Positions 13,429 through 25,700 of a stretch of 64,000 bases of DNA are shown one piece after another. This DNA comes from Petrolisthes cinctipes (Eukaryota; Arthropoda; Malacostraca; Decapoda; Porcellanidae): contig JAWQEG010000477.1 of NCBI GenBank assembly GCA_033782935.1, positions 310,001 through 374,000 on the forward strand, in the 5' to 3' direction. How positions within the stretch are numbered: position 1 is the first letter of the stretch; every line of letters begins with the position of its first letter. The position numbers and the translations under genes are program-made. The notes under the pieces are model-generated. The model was given only the letters and a program-made list of their open reading frames with translations, searched no databases and was not told the DNA's origin.

Positions 13429-13860
13429 GTGCTAGAATATTTTCAAAATATAGGCTAAAAACATGGTAAAAATCGACATTTTAGGTGCCAAAAAATCGAT
13501 ATCTCAAATTCAGTCCCAAAACACCCGAAAATTCGATATTTAGAGATCCCAGAAGCAATCTGTACATGCCTACTCCGTGTTAGAGTATTTTCAAAATACA
13601 GGCCAAAAACATACTTAAAATCGATCTTTTAGGTGCACAAAAGTCGATATGTGCATGCATCTTCTGTACCCGTTTATATCTCAAATTCTGGCCCTAAACA
13701 CCCGAAAATTCGATATTTTGGGGTCCCAGAAGCGATCTGTACATGCCTACTCCGTGTTAGAGTATTTTCTAAATTCAGACCCAAAACATGCTGAAAATCG
13801 ATATTTTTGGTGCCCAAAGTCAATATGTGCATGTATCTTCTGTACCCGTTTATATCTCAA
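13429..13860 (+). repeat. Junction segment between the two large copies
   Basis: This c3-c4-c5 stretch does not continue the left copy in register. Its private words (catggtaaaaatcgac, acttaaaatcg, ttttctaaattcagaccc) match 8127-8560 at an offset of about 5.3 kb. From about 13.86 kb the sequence follows 2.9 kb onward at an offset of 10,960 bp. It marks where the register changes at the start of the large duplication. Confidence 0.75.
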
Positions 13861-16595
13861 ATTCAGGCTCAAAACACCCGAAAATTCAATATTTTTGGGT
13901 CCCAGAAGCAATCTGTACATGCCTACTCAGTGTTAGAGTATTTTCAAAATACAGGCACAAAACATGCTGAAAATCGATATTTTAGATGCCCAAAGTCAAT
14001 ATGTGCATGTATCTTCTGTACCCGTTTATATCTCAAATTTAGGCTCAAAACACCCGAAAATTCAATATTTTGGGGTCCCAGCAGCAATCTGTACATGCCT
14101 ACACAGTGCTATAATATTTTCAAAACATAGGCTAAAAACATGCTAAAAATCGATATTATAGGTGCCAAAAAATCGATATCTCAAATTCAGTTCCATAACA
14201 CCCGAAAATTCGATATTTAGAGGTCCCAGAAGGTATCTGTACATGCCTACTCCGTGTTAGAGTATTTCCAAAATACAGGCCAAAAACATACTGAAAATCG
14301 ATCTTTTAGGTGCCCAAAAGTCGATATGTGCATGCATCTTCTGTACCCGTTTATATCTCAAATTCTGGCCTTAAACACCCGAAAATTCGATATTTTGGAG
14401 TCCCAGAAGCGATCTGTACATGCCTACTCCGTGTTAGAGTATTTTCAAAATTCAGGCCCAAAACATTCTGAAAATCGATATTTTTGGTGCCCAAAGTCAA
14501 TATGTGCATGTATCTTCTGTACCCGTTTATATCTCAAATTCAGGCTCAAAACACCCGAAAATTCAATATTTTGGGGTCCCAGAAGCAATCTGTACAGTGC
14601 TAGAATATTTTCAAAATATAGGCTAAAAACATGCTAAAAATCGATATTTTAGGTGCCAAAAAATCGATATCACAAATTCAGGCTCAAAACACCCGAAAAT
14701 TCAATATTTTGGGGTCCCAGAAGCAATCTGTACATGCCTACTCCGTGTTAGAGTATTTTCAAAATACATGCTCAAAACATACTGAAAATCGATCTTTTAG
14801 GTGCACAAAAGTCGATATGTGCATGCATCTTCAGTACCCGTTTATATCTCAAATTCAGGCTCAAAACACCCGAAAATTCAATATTTTTGGGTCCCAGAAG
14901 CAATCTGTACATGCCTACTCAGTGTTAGAGTATTTTCAAAATACAGGCCCAAAACATGCTGAAAATCGATATTTTAGATGCCCAAAGTCAATATGTGCAT
15001 GTATCTTCTGTACCCGTTTATATCTCAAATTCAGGCTCAAAACACCCGAAAATTCAATATTTTGGGGTCCCAGCAGCAATCTGTACATGCCTACACAGTG
15101 CTATAATATTTTCAAAATAAAGGCTAAAAACATGCTAAAAATCGATATTATAGGTGCCAAAAAATCGATATCTCAAATTTAGTTCCATAACACCCGAAAA
15201 TTCGATATTTAGAGGTCCCAGAAGGTATCTGTACATGCCTACTCCGTGTTAGAGTATTTCCAAAATACAGGCCAAAAACATACTGAAAATCGATCTTTTA
15301 GGTGCCCAAAAGTCGATATGTGCATGCATCTTCTGTACCCGTTTATATCTCAAATTCTGGCCTTAAACACCCGAAAATTCGATATTTTGGGGTCCCAGAA
15401 GCGATCTGTACATGCATACTCCGTGTTAGAGTATTTTCAAAATTCAGGCCCAAAACATGCTGAAAATCGATATTTTTGGTGCCAAAAAATCGATATCTCA
15501 AATTCAGTCCCAAAACACCCGAAAATTCGATATTTAGAGGTCCCAGAAGGTATCTGTACATGCCTACTCCGTGTTAGAGTATTTTCAAAATACAGGCCAA
15601 AAACATACTGAAAATCGATCTTTTAGGTGCCCAAAATTCGATATGTGCATGCATCTTCTGTACCCGTTTATATCTCAAATTCTGGCCCTAAACACCCGAA
15701 AATTCGATATTTAGAGGTCCCAGAAGGTATCTGTACATGCCTACTCCGTGTTAGAGTATTTTCAAAATACAGGCCAAAAACATACTGAAAATCGATCTTT
15801 TAGGTGCACAAAAGTCGATATGTGCATGCATCTTCTGTATCCGTTTATATCTCAAATTCTGGCCCTAAACACCCGAAAATTCGATATTTTGGGGTCCCAG
15901 AAGCGATCTGTACATGCCTACTCCGTGTTAGAGTATTTTCAAAATTCAGGCCCAAAACATGCTGAAAATCGATATTTTTGGTGCCCAAAGTCAATATGTG
16001 CATGTATTTTCTGTACCCGTTTATATCTCAAATTCAGGCTCAAAACACCCGAAAATTCAATATTTTGGGGTCCCAGAAGCAATCTGTACATGCCTACTCC
16101 GTGTTAGAGTATTTTCAAAATACATGCTCAAAACATACTGAAAATCGATCTTTTAGGTGCACAAAAGTCGATATGTGCATGCATCTTCAGTACCCGTTTA
16201 TATCTCAAATTCAGGCTCAAAACACCCCAAAATTCATTATTTTTGGGTCCCAGAAGCAATCTGTACATGCCTACTCAGTGTTAGAGTATTTTCAAAATAC
16301 AGGCCCAAAACATGCTGAAAATCGATATTTTAGATGCCCAAAGTCAATATGTGCATGTATTTTCTGTACCCGTTTATATCTCAAATTCAGGCTCAAAACA
16401 CCCGAAAATTCAATATTTTGGGGTCCCAGCAGCAATCTGTACATGCCTACACAGTGCTATAATATTTTCAAAATATAGGCTAAAAACATGCTAAAAATCG
16501 ATATTATAGGTGCCAAAAAATCGATATCTCAAATTCAGTCCCATAACACCCGAAAATTCGATATTTAGAGGTCCCAGAAGGTACATGCCTACTCC
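13861..16595 (+). repeat. Right copy of the large duplication, first part
   Basis: Heads fall at 13930, 14106, 14254, 14431, 14597, 14745, 14922, 15098, 15246, 15423, 15571, 15748, 15925, 16101, 16278 and 16454. It follows 2.9-5.3 kb at an offset of 10,960 bp and then 11,285 bp. The step of 325 bp is an extra c3-c4 pair (15098-15422). The c3 at 16454 is only 142 bp because 6 bp are missing (gaaggtacatgcc near 16578 for gaaggtatctgtacatgcc). Confidence 0.87.
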
Positions 16596-19376
16596 GTGTT
16601 AGAGTATTTTCAAAATACAGGCCAAAAACATACTGAAAATCGATCTTTTAGGTGCCCAAAAGTCGATATGTGCATGCATCTTCTGTACCCGTTTATATCT
16701 CAAATTCTGGCCTTATACACCCGAAAATTCGATATTTTGGGGTCCCAGAAGCGATCTGTACATGCCTACTCCGTGTTAGAGTATTTTCAAAATTCAGGCC
16801 CAAAACATGCTGAAAATCGATATTTTTGGTGCCAAAAAATCGATATCTCAAATTCAGTCCCAAAACACCCGAAAATTCGATATTTAGAGGTCCCAGAAGG
16901 TATCTGTACATGCCTACTCCGTGTTAGTGTATTTTCAAAATTCAGGCCCAAAACATGCTGAAAATCGATATTTTAGATATCCAAAGTCAATATGTGCATG
17001 TATCTTCTGTACCCGTTTATATCTCAAATTCAGGCTCAAAACACCCGAAAATTCAATATTTTGGTGTCCCAGAAGCAACCTGTACATGCCTACTCAGTGC
17101 TAGAATATTTTCAAAATATAGGCTAAAAACATGCTAAAAATCGATCGTTTAGGTGCCAAAAAGTCGATATCTCAAATTCAGTCCCAAAACACCCGAAATT
17201 TCGATATTTAGGGGTCCCAGAAGCGATCTGTACATGCCTACTCCGTGTTATAGTATTTTCAAAATACATGCTCAAAACATACTGAAAATCGATCTTTTAG
17301 GTGCACAAAAGTCGATATGTGCATGCATCTTCATTACCCGTTTATATCTCAAATTCAGGCTCAAAACACCCGAAAATTCAATATTTTGGGGTCCCAGAAG
17401 CAATTTGTACATGCCTACTCAGTGTTAGAGTATTTTCAAAATAAAGGCCCAAAACATGCTAAAAATCGATATTTTAGATGCCAACAGTCAATATGTGCAT
17501 GTATCTTCTTTACCCGTTTATATCTCAAATTCAGGCTCAAAACACCCGAAAATTCAATATTTTGGGGTCCCAGAAGCAATCTGTACATGTCTACACAGTG
17601 CTAGAATATTTTCAAAATATAGGCTAAAAACATGCTAAAAATCGACATTTTAGGTGCCAAAAAATCGATATCTCAAATTCAGTCCCAAAACACCCGAAAA
17701 TTCGATATTTAGGGGTCCCAGAAGCGATCTGTACATGCCTACTCCGTGTTAGAGTATTTTCAAAATTCAGGCCCAAAACATGCTGAAAATCGATATTTTT
17801 GGTGCATAAAGTCAATATGTGCATGTATCTTCTGTACCCGTTTATATCTCAAATTCAGGCTCAAAACACCCGAAAATTCAATATTTTGGGGTCCAAGAAG
17901 CAATCTGTACAGTGCTAGAATATTTTCAAAATATAGGCTAAAAACATGCTAAAAATCGATCTTTTAGGTGCCATAAAGTCGATATCTCAAATTCAGTCCC
18001 AAAACACCCGAAAATTCGATATTTAGGGGTCCCAGAAGCGATCTGTACATGCCTACTCCGTGTTAGAGTATTTTCAAAATACATGCTCAAAACATACTGA
18101 AAATCGATCTTTTAGGTGCACAAAAGTCGATATGTGCATGCATCTTCATTACCCGTTTATATCTCAAATTCAGGCTCAAAACACCAGAAAATTCAATATT
18201 TTGGGGTCCCAGAAGCAATTTGTACATGCCTACTCAGTGTTAGAGTATTTTCAAAATAAAGGCCCAAAACATGCTAAAAATCGATATTTTAGATGCCAAA
18301 AGTCAATATGTGCATGTATCTTCTTTACCCGTTTATATCTCAAATTCAGGCTCAAAACACCCGAAAATTCAATATTTTGGGGTCCCAGAAGCAATCTGTA
18401 CATGTCTACACAGTGCTAGAATATTTTCAAAATATAGGCTAAAAACATGCTAAAAATCGACATTTTAGGTGCCAAAAAATCGATATCTCAAATTCAGTCC
18501 CAAAACACCCGAAAATTCGATATTTAGGGGTCCCAGAAGCGATCTGTACATGCCTACTCCGTGTTAGAGTATTTTCAAAATTCAGGCCCAAAACATGCTG
18601 AAAATCGATATTTTTGGTGCATAAAGTCAATATGTGCATGTATCTTCTGTACCCGTTTATATCTCAAATTCAGGCTCAAAACACCCGAAAATTCAATATT
18701 TTGGGGTCCAAGAAGCAATCTGTACAGTGCTAGAATATTTTCAAAATATAGGCTAAAAACATGCTAAAAATCGATCTTTTAGGTGCCATAAAGTCGATAT
18801 CTCAAATTCAGTCCCAAAACACCCGAAAATTCGATATTTAGGGGTCCCAGAAGCGATCTGTACATGCCTACTCCGTGTTAGAGTATTTTCAAAATACATG
18901 CTCAAAACATACTGAAAATCGATCTTTTAGGTGCACAAAAGTCGATATGTGCATGCATCTTCAGTACCCGTTTATATCTCAAATTCAGGCTCAAAACACC
19001 CGAAAATTTAATATTTTGGGGTCCCAGAAGCAATCTGTACATGCCTACTCAGTGTTAGAGTATTTTCAAAATACAGGCCCAAAACATGCTGAAAATCGAT
19101 ATTTTAGATATCCAAAGTCAATATGTGCATGTATCTTCTGTACCCGTTTATATCTCAAAATCAGGCTCAAAACACCCGAAAATTCAATATTTTGGGGTCC
19201 CAGAAGCAATCTGTACATGCCTACACAGTGCTAGAATATTTTCAAAATATAGGCTAAAAACATGCTAAAAATCGACATTTTAGGTGCCAAAAAATCGATA
19301 TCTCAAATTCAGTCCCAAAACACCTTGAAAATTCGATATTTAGAGGTCCCAGAAGCAATCTGTACATGCCTACTCC
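16596..19376 (+). repeat. Right copy, second part, with an 815-bp tandem duplication
   Basis: Heads fall at 16596, 16773, 16921, 17097, 17245, 17422, 17598, 17746, 17912, 18060, 18237, 18413, 18561, 18727, 18875, 19052 and 19228. The block c1-c2-c3-c5d-c3 (177+176+148+166+148 = 815 bp) occurs at 17245-18059 and again at 18060-18874, where the left copy has it once. Tags duplicated with it are cattacccg, gcaatttgtac, ctttacccg and ggtccaagaagc. Confidence 0.88.
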
Positions 19377-22300
19377 GTGTTAGAGTATTTTCAAAATACA
19401 GGCCAAAAACATACTGAAAATCGATCTTTTAGGTGCCCAAAAGTCGATATGTGCATGCTTCTTCTGTACCCGTTTATATTTCAAATTCTGGCCATAAACA
19501 CCCGAAAATTCGATATTTTGGGGTCCCAGAAGCGATCTGTACATGCCTACTCCGTGTTAGAGTATTTTCTAAATTCAGACCCAAAACATGCTGAAAATCG
19601 ATATTTTTGGTGCCCAAAGTCAATATGTTCATGTATCTTCTGTACCCGTTTATATCTCAAATTCAGGCTCAAAACACCCGAAAATTCAATATTTTGGGGT
19701 CCCAGAAGCAATCTGTACAGTGCTAGAATATTTTCAAAATATAGGCTAAAAACATGCTAAAAATCGATCTTTTAGGTGCCAAAAAGTCGATATCTCAAAT
19801 TCAGTCCCAAAACACCCGAAAATTCGATATTTAGGGGTCCCAGAAGCGATCTGTACATGCATACTCCGTGTTAGAGTATTTTCAAAATACATGCTCAAAA
19901 CATACTGAAAATCGATCTTTTAGGTGCACAAAAGTCGATATGTGCATGCATCTTCAGTACCCGTTTATATCTCAAATTCAGGCTCAAAACACCCGAAAAT
20001 TTAATATTTTGGGGTCCCAGAAGCAATCTGTACATGCCTACTCAGTGTTAGAGTATTTTCAAAATACAGGCCCAAAACATGCTGAAAATCGATAATTTAG
20101 ATGCCCAAAGTCAATATGTGCATGTATCTTCTGTACCCGTTTATATCTCAAATTCAGGCTCAAAACACCCGAAAATTCAATATTTTGGGGTCCCAGAAGC
20201 AATCTGTACATGCCTACACAGTGCTAGAATATTTTTAAAATATAGGCTAAAAACATGGTAAAAATCGACATTTTAGGTGCCAAAAAATCGATATCTCAAA
20301 TTCAGTCCCAAAACACCCAAAAATTCGATATTTAGAGGTCCCAGAAGCAATCTGTACATGCCTACTCCGTGTTAGAGTATTTTCAAAATACAGGCCAAAA
20401 ACATACTTAAAATCGATCTTTTAGGTGCACAAAAGTCGATATGAGCATGCATCTTCTGTACCCGTTTATATCTCAAATTCTGGCCCTATACACCCGAAAA
20501 TTCGATATTTTGGGGTCCCAGAAGCGATCTGTACATGCCTACTCCGTGTTAGAGTATTTTCTAAATTCAGACCCAAAACATGCTGAAAATCGATATTTTT
20601 GGTGCCCAAAGTCAATATGTTCATGTATCTTCTGTACCCGTTTATATCTCAAATTCAGGCTCAAAACACCCGAAAATTCAATATTTTGGGGTCCCAGAAG
20701 CAATCTGTACAGTGCTAGAATATTTTCAAAATATAGGCTAAAAACATGCTAAAAATCGATCTTTTAGGTGCCAAAAAGTCGATATCTCAAATTCAGTCCC
20801 AAAACACCCGAAAATTCGATATTTAGGGGTCCCAGAAGCGATCTGTACATGCCTACTCCGTGTTAGAGTATTTTCAAAATACATGCTCAAAACATACTGA
20901 AAATCGATCTTTTAGGTGCACAAAAGTCGATATGTGCATGCATCTTCAGTACCCGTTTATATCTCAAATTCAGGCTCAAAACACCCGAAAATTCAATATT
21001 TTGGGGTCCCAGAAGCAATCTGTACATGCCTACTCAGTGTTAGAGTATTTTCAAAATACAGGCCAAAAACATGCTGAAAATCGATATTTTAGATGCCCAA
21101 AGTCAATATGTGCATGTATCTTCTGTTCCCGTTTATATCTCAAATTCAGGCTCAAAACACCCGAAAATTCAATATTTTGGGGTCCCAGAAGCAATCTGTA
21201 CATGCCTACACAGTGCTAGAAGATTTTCAAAATATAGGCTAAAAACATGCTAAAAATCGATCTTTTAGGTGCCAAAAATTGATATCTCAAATTCAGTCCC
21301 AAAACACCCGAAAATTCGATATTTAGAGGTCCCAGAAGGTATCTGTACATGCCTACTCCGTGTTAGAGTATTTTCAAAATACAGGCCAAAAACATACTGA
21401 AAATCGATCTTTTAGGTGCCCAAAAGTCGATATGTGCATGCATCTTCTGTACCCGTTTATATCTCAAATTCTGGCCCTAAACACCCGAAAATTCGATATT
21501 TTGGGGTCCCAGAAGCGATCTGTACATGCCTACTCCGTGTTAGAGTATTTTCAAAATTCAGGCCCAAAACATGCTGAAAATCGATATTTTGGGTGCCCAA
21601 AGTCAATATGTGCATGTATCTTCTGTACCCGTTTATATCTCAAATTCAGGCTCAAAACACCCGAAAATTCAATATTTTGGGGTCCCAGAAGCAATCTGTA
21701 CATGCCTACTCAGTGCTAGAATATTTTCAAAATATAGGCTAAAAATATGCTAAAAATCGATCTTTTAGGTGCCAAAAAGTCGATATCTCAAATTCAGTCC
21801 CAAAACACCCGAAAATTCGATATTTAGGGGTTCCAGAAGCGATCTGTACATGCCTACTCCGTGTTAGAGTATTTTCAAAATACATGCTCAAAACATACTG
21901 AAAATCGATCTTTTAGGTGCACAAAAGTCGATATGTGCATGCATCTTCAGTACCCGTTTATATCTCAAATTCTGGCCCTAAACACCCGAAAATTCGATAT
22001 TTTGGGGTCCCAGAAGCGATCTGTACATGCCTACTCCGTGTTAGAGTATTTTCAAAATTCAGGCCCAAAACATGCTGAAAATCGATATTTTTGGTCCCCA
22101 AAGTCAATATGAGCATGTATCTTCTGTACCCGTTTATATCTCAAATTCAGCCTCAAAACACCCGAAAATTCAATATTTTGGGGTCCCAGAAGCAATCTGT
22201 ACATGCCTACCCAGTGCTAGAATATTTTCAAAATATAGGCTAAAAACATGCTAAAAATCGATCTTTTAGGTGCCAAAAAGTCGATATCTCAAATTCAGTC

Positions 22301-22862
22301 CCAAAACACCCGAAAATTCGATATGTAGGGGTCCCAGAAGCGATCTGTACATGAATACTCCGTGTTAGAGTATTTTCAAAATACATCCTCAAAACATACT
22401 GAAAATCGATCTTTTAGGTGCACAAAAGTCGATATGTGCATGCATCTTCTGTTCCCGTTTATATCTCAAATTCTAGCCTTAAACACCCGAAAATTCGATA
22501 TTTTGGGGTCCAAGAAGCGATCTGTACATGCCTACTCCGTGTTAGAGTATTTTCAAAATTCAGGCCCAAAACATGCTGAAAATCGATATTTTTGGTGCAT
22601 AAAGTCAATATGTGCATGTATCTTCTGTACCCGTTTATATCTTAAATTCAGGCTCAAAACACCCGAAAATTCAATATTTTGGGGTCCCAGAAGCAATCTG
22701 TACATGCCTACACAGTGTTGGAATATTTTCAAAATATAGGCTAAAAACATGCTAAAAATCGACATTTTAGGTGCCAAAAAATCGATATCTCAAATTCAGT
22801 CCCAAAACACCCGAAAATTCGATATTTAGAGGTCCCAGAAGGCATCTGTACATGCCTACTCC
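19377..22862 (+). repeat. Right copy, third part (offset 12,094 bp)
   Basis: Heads fall at 19377, 19554, 19720, 19868, 20045, 20221, 20369, 20546, 20712, 20860, 21037, 21213, 21360, 21537, 21713, 21861, 22038, 22214, 22362, 22539 and 22715. The monomer order matches 7283-10944 except for the missing c2 after 22539. Single-base differences include cgatatttttgttgcc near 8505 against cgatatttttggtgcc here, and gttcccattt near 9031 against gttcccgttt. Confidence 0.88.
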
Positions 22863-25700
22863 GTGTTAGAGTATTTTCAAAATACAGGCCAAAAACATAC
22901 TGAAAATCGATCTTTTATGTGCCCAAAAGTCGATATGTGCATTCATCTTCTGTACCCGTTTATATCTCAAATTCTGGCCCTAAACACCCGAAAATTCGAT
23001 ATTTTGGGGTCCCAGAAGCGATCTGTACATGCCTACTCCGTGTTAGAGTATTTTCAAAATTCAGGCCCAAAACATGCTGAAAATCAATATTTTTGGTGCC
23101 CAAAGTCAATATGTGCATGTATCTTCTGTACCCGTTTATATCTCAAATTCAGGCTCAAAACACCCGAAAATTTAATATTTTAGGGTCCCAGAAGCAATCT
23201 GTACATGCCTACTCAGTGCTAGAATATTTTCAAAATATAGGCTAAAAACATGCTAAAAATCGATCTTTTAGGTGCCAAAAAGTCGATATCTCAAATTCAG
23301 TCCCAAAACACCCGAAAATTCTATATTTAGGGGTCCCAGAATTGATCTGTACATGCCTACTCCGTGTTAGAGTATTTTCAAAATACAGGCAAAAAACATA
23401 CTGAAAATCGATCTTTTAGGTGCACAAAAGTCGATATGTGCATGCATCTTCTGTATCCGTTTATATCTCAAATTCTGGCCCTAAACACCCGAAAATTCGA
23501 TATTTTGGGGTCCCAGAAGCGATCTGTACATGCCTACTCCGTGTTAGAGTATTTTCAAAATTCAGGCCCAAAACATGCTGAAACTCGATATTTTTGGTGC
23601 CCAAAGTCAATATGTGCATGTATCTTCTGTACCCGTTTATATCTCAAATTCAGGCTCAAAACACCCGAAAATTCAATATTTTGGGGTCCCAGAAGCAATC
23701 TGTACAGTGCGAGAATATTTTCAAAATATAGGCTAAAAACATGCTAAAAATCGATCTTTTAGGTGCCAAAAAGTCGATATCTCAAATTCAGTCCCAAAAC
23801 ACCCGAAAATTCGATATTTAGGGGTCCCAGAAGCGATCTGTACATGCCTACTCCGTGTTAGAGTATTTTCAAAATACATGCTCAAAACATACTGAAAATC
23901 GATCTTTTAGGTGCACAAAAGTCGATATGTGCATGCATCTTCAGTACCCGTTTATATCTCAAATTCAGTCTCAAAACACCCGAAAATTCAATATTTTGGG
24001 GTCCCAGAAGCAATCTGTACATGCCTACTCAGTGTTAGAGTATTTTCAAAATAAAGGCCCAAAACATGCTGAAAATCGATATTTTAGATGCCAAAAGTCA
24101 ATATGTGCATGTATCTTTTGTACCCGTTTATATCTCAAATTCAGGCTCAAAACACCCGAAAATTCAATATTTTGGGGTCCCAGAAGCAATCTGTACATGC
24201 CTACACAGTGCTAGAATATTTTCAAAATATAGGCTAAAAACATGCTAAAAATCGACATTTTAGGTGCCAAAAAATCGATATCTCAAATTCAGTCCCAAAA
24301 CACCCGAAAATTCGATATTTAGAGGTCCCAGAAGGTATCTGTCCATGCCTACTCCGTGTTAGAGTATTTTCAAAATACAGGCCAAAAACATACTGAAAAT
24401 CGATCTTTTAGGTGCCCAAAAGTCGATATGTGCATGCATCTTCAGTACCCGTTTATATCTCAAATTCAGGCCCTAAACACCCGAAAATTCGATATTTTGG
24501 GGTCCCAGAAGCAATCTGTACATGCCTACTCCGTGTTAGAGTATTTTCAAAATTCAGGCCCAAAACATGCTGAAAATCGATATTTTTGGTGCATAAAGTC
24601 AATATGTGCATGTATCTTCTGTACCCGTTTATATCTCAAATTCAGGCTCAAAACACCCGAAAATTCAATATTTTGGGGTCCCAGAAGCAATCTGTACAGT
24701 GCTAGAATATTTTCAAAACATAGGCTAAAAGCATGCTAAAAATCGATCTTTTAGGTGCCAAAAAGTCGATATCTCAAATTCAGTCCCAAAACACCCGAAA
24801 ATTCGATATTTAGGGGTCCCAGAAGCGATCTGTACATGCCTACTCCGTGTTAGAGTATTTTCAAAATACATGCTCAAAACATACTGAAAATCGATCTTTT
24901 AGGTGCACAAAAGTCGATATGTGCATGCATCTTCAGTACCCGTTTATATCTCAAATTCAGGCTCAAAACACCCGAAAATTCAATATTTTGGGGTCCCAGA
25001 AGCAATCTGTACATGCCTACACAGTGCTAGAATATTTTCAAAATATAGGCTAAAAACATGCTAAAAATCGACATTTTAGGTGCCAAAAATTGATATCTCA
25101 AATTCAGTCCCAAAACACCCGAAAATTCGATATTTAGAGGTCCCAGAAGGTATCTGTACATGCCTACTCCGTGTTAGAGTAGTTTCAAAATACAGGCCAA
25201 AAACATACTGAAAATCGATCTTTTAGGTGCCCAAAAGTCGATATGTGCATGCATCTTCTGTACCCGTTTATATCTCAAATTCAGTCCCAAAACACCCGTA
25301 AATTCGATATGTAGGGGTCCCAGAAGCGATCTGTACATGCCTACTCCGTGTTAGAGTATTTTCAAAATACATGCTCAAAACATACTGAAAATCGATCTTT
25401 TAGGTGCACAAAAGTCGATATGTGCATGCATCTTCTGTACCCGTTTATATCTCAAATTCAGGCTCAAAACACCCGAAAATTCAATATTTTGGGGTCCCAG
25501 AAGCAATCTGTACATGCCTACTCAGTGTTAGAGTATTTTCAAAATACAGGCCCAAAACATGCTGAAAATCGATATTTTAGATGCCCAAAGTCAATATGTG
25601 CATGTATCTTCTGTACCCGTTTATATCTCAAATTCAGGCTCAAAACACCCGAAAATTCAATATTTTGGGGTCCCAGAAGCAATCTGCACATGCCTACACA
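22863..25700 (+). repeat. Right copy, last part (offset 11,918 to 12,272 bp)
   Basis: Heads fall at 22863, 23040, 23216, 23364, 23541, 23707, 23855, 24032, 24208, 24356, 24533, 24699, 24847, 25024, 25171, 25348 and 25525. It matches 10945-13428 but has one extra 177-bp monomer at 23364 and another at 24356, each placing a c4-type monomer in front of a c5d. The match ends near 25.7 kb, where c3 acquires the tail gatattttgagg. Confidence 0.87.
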
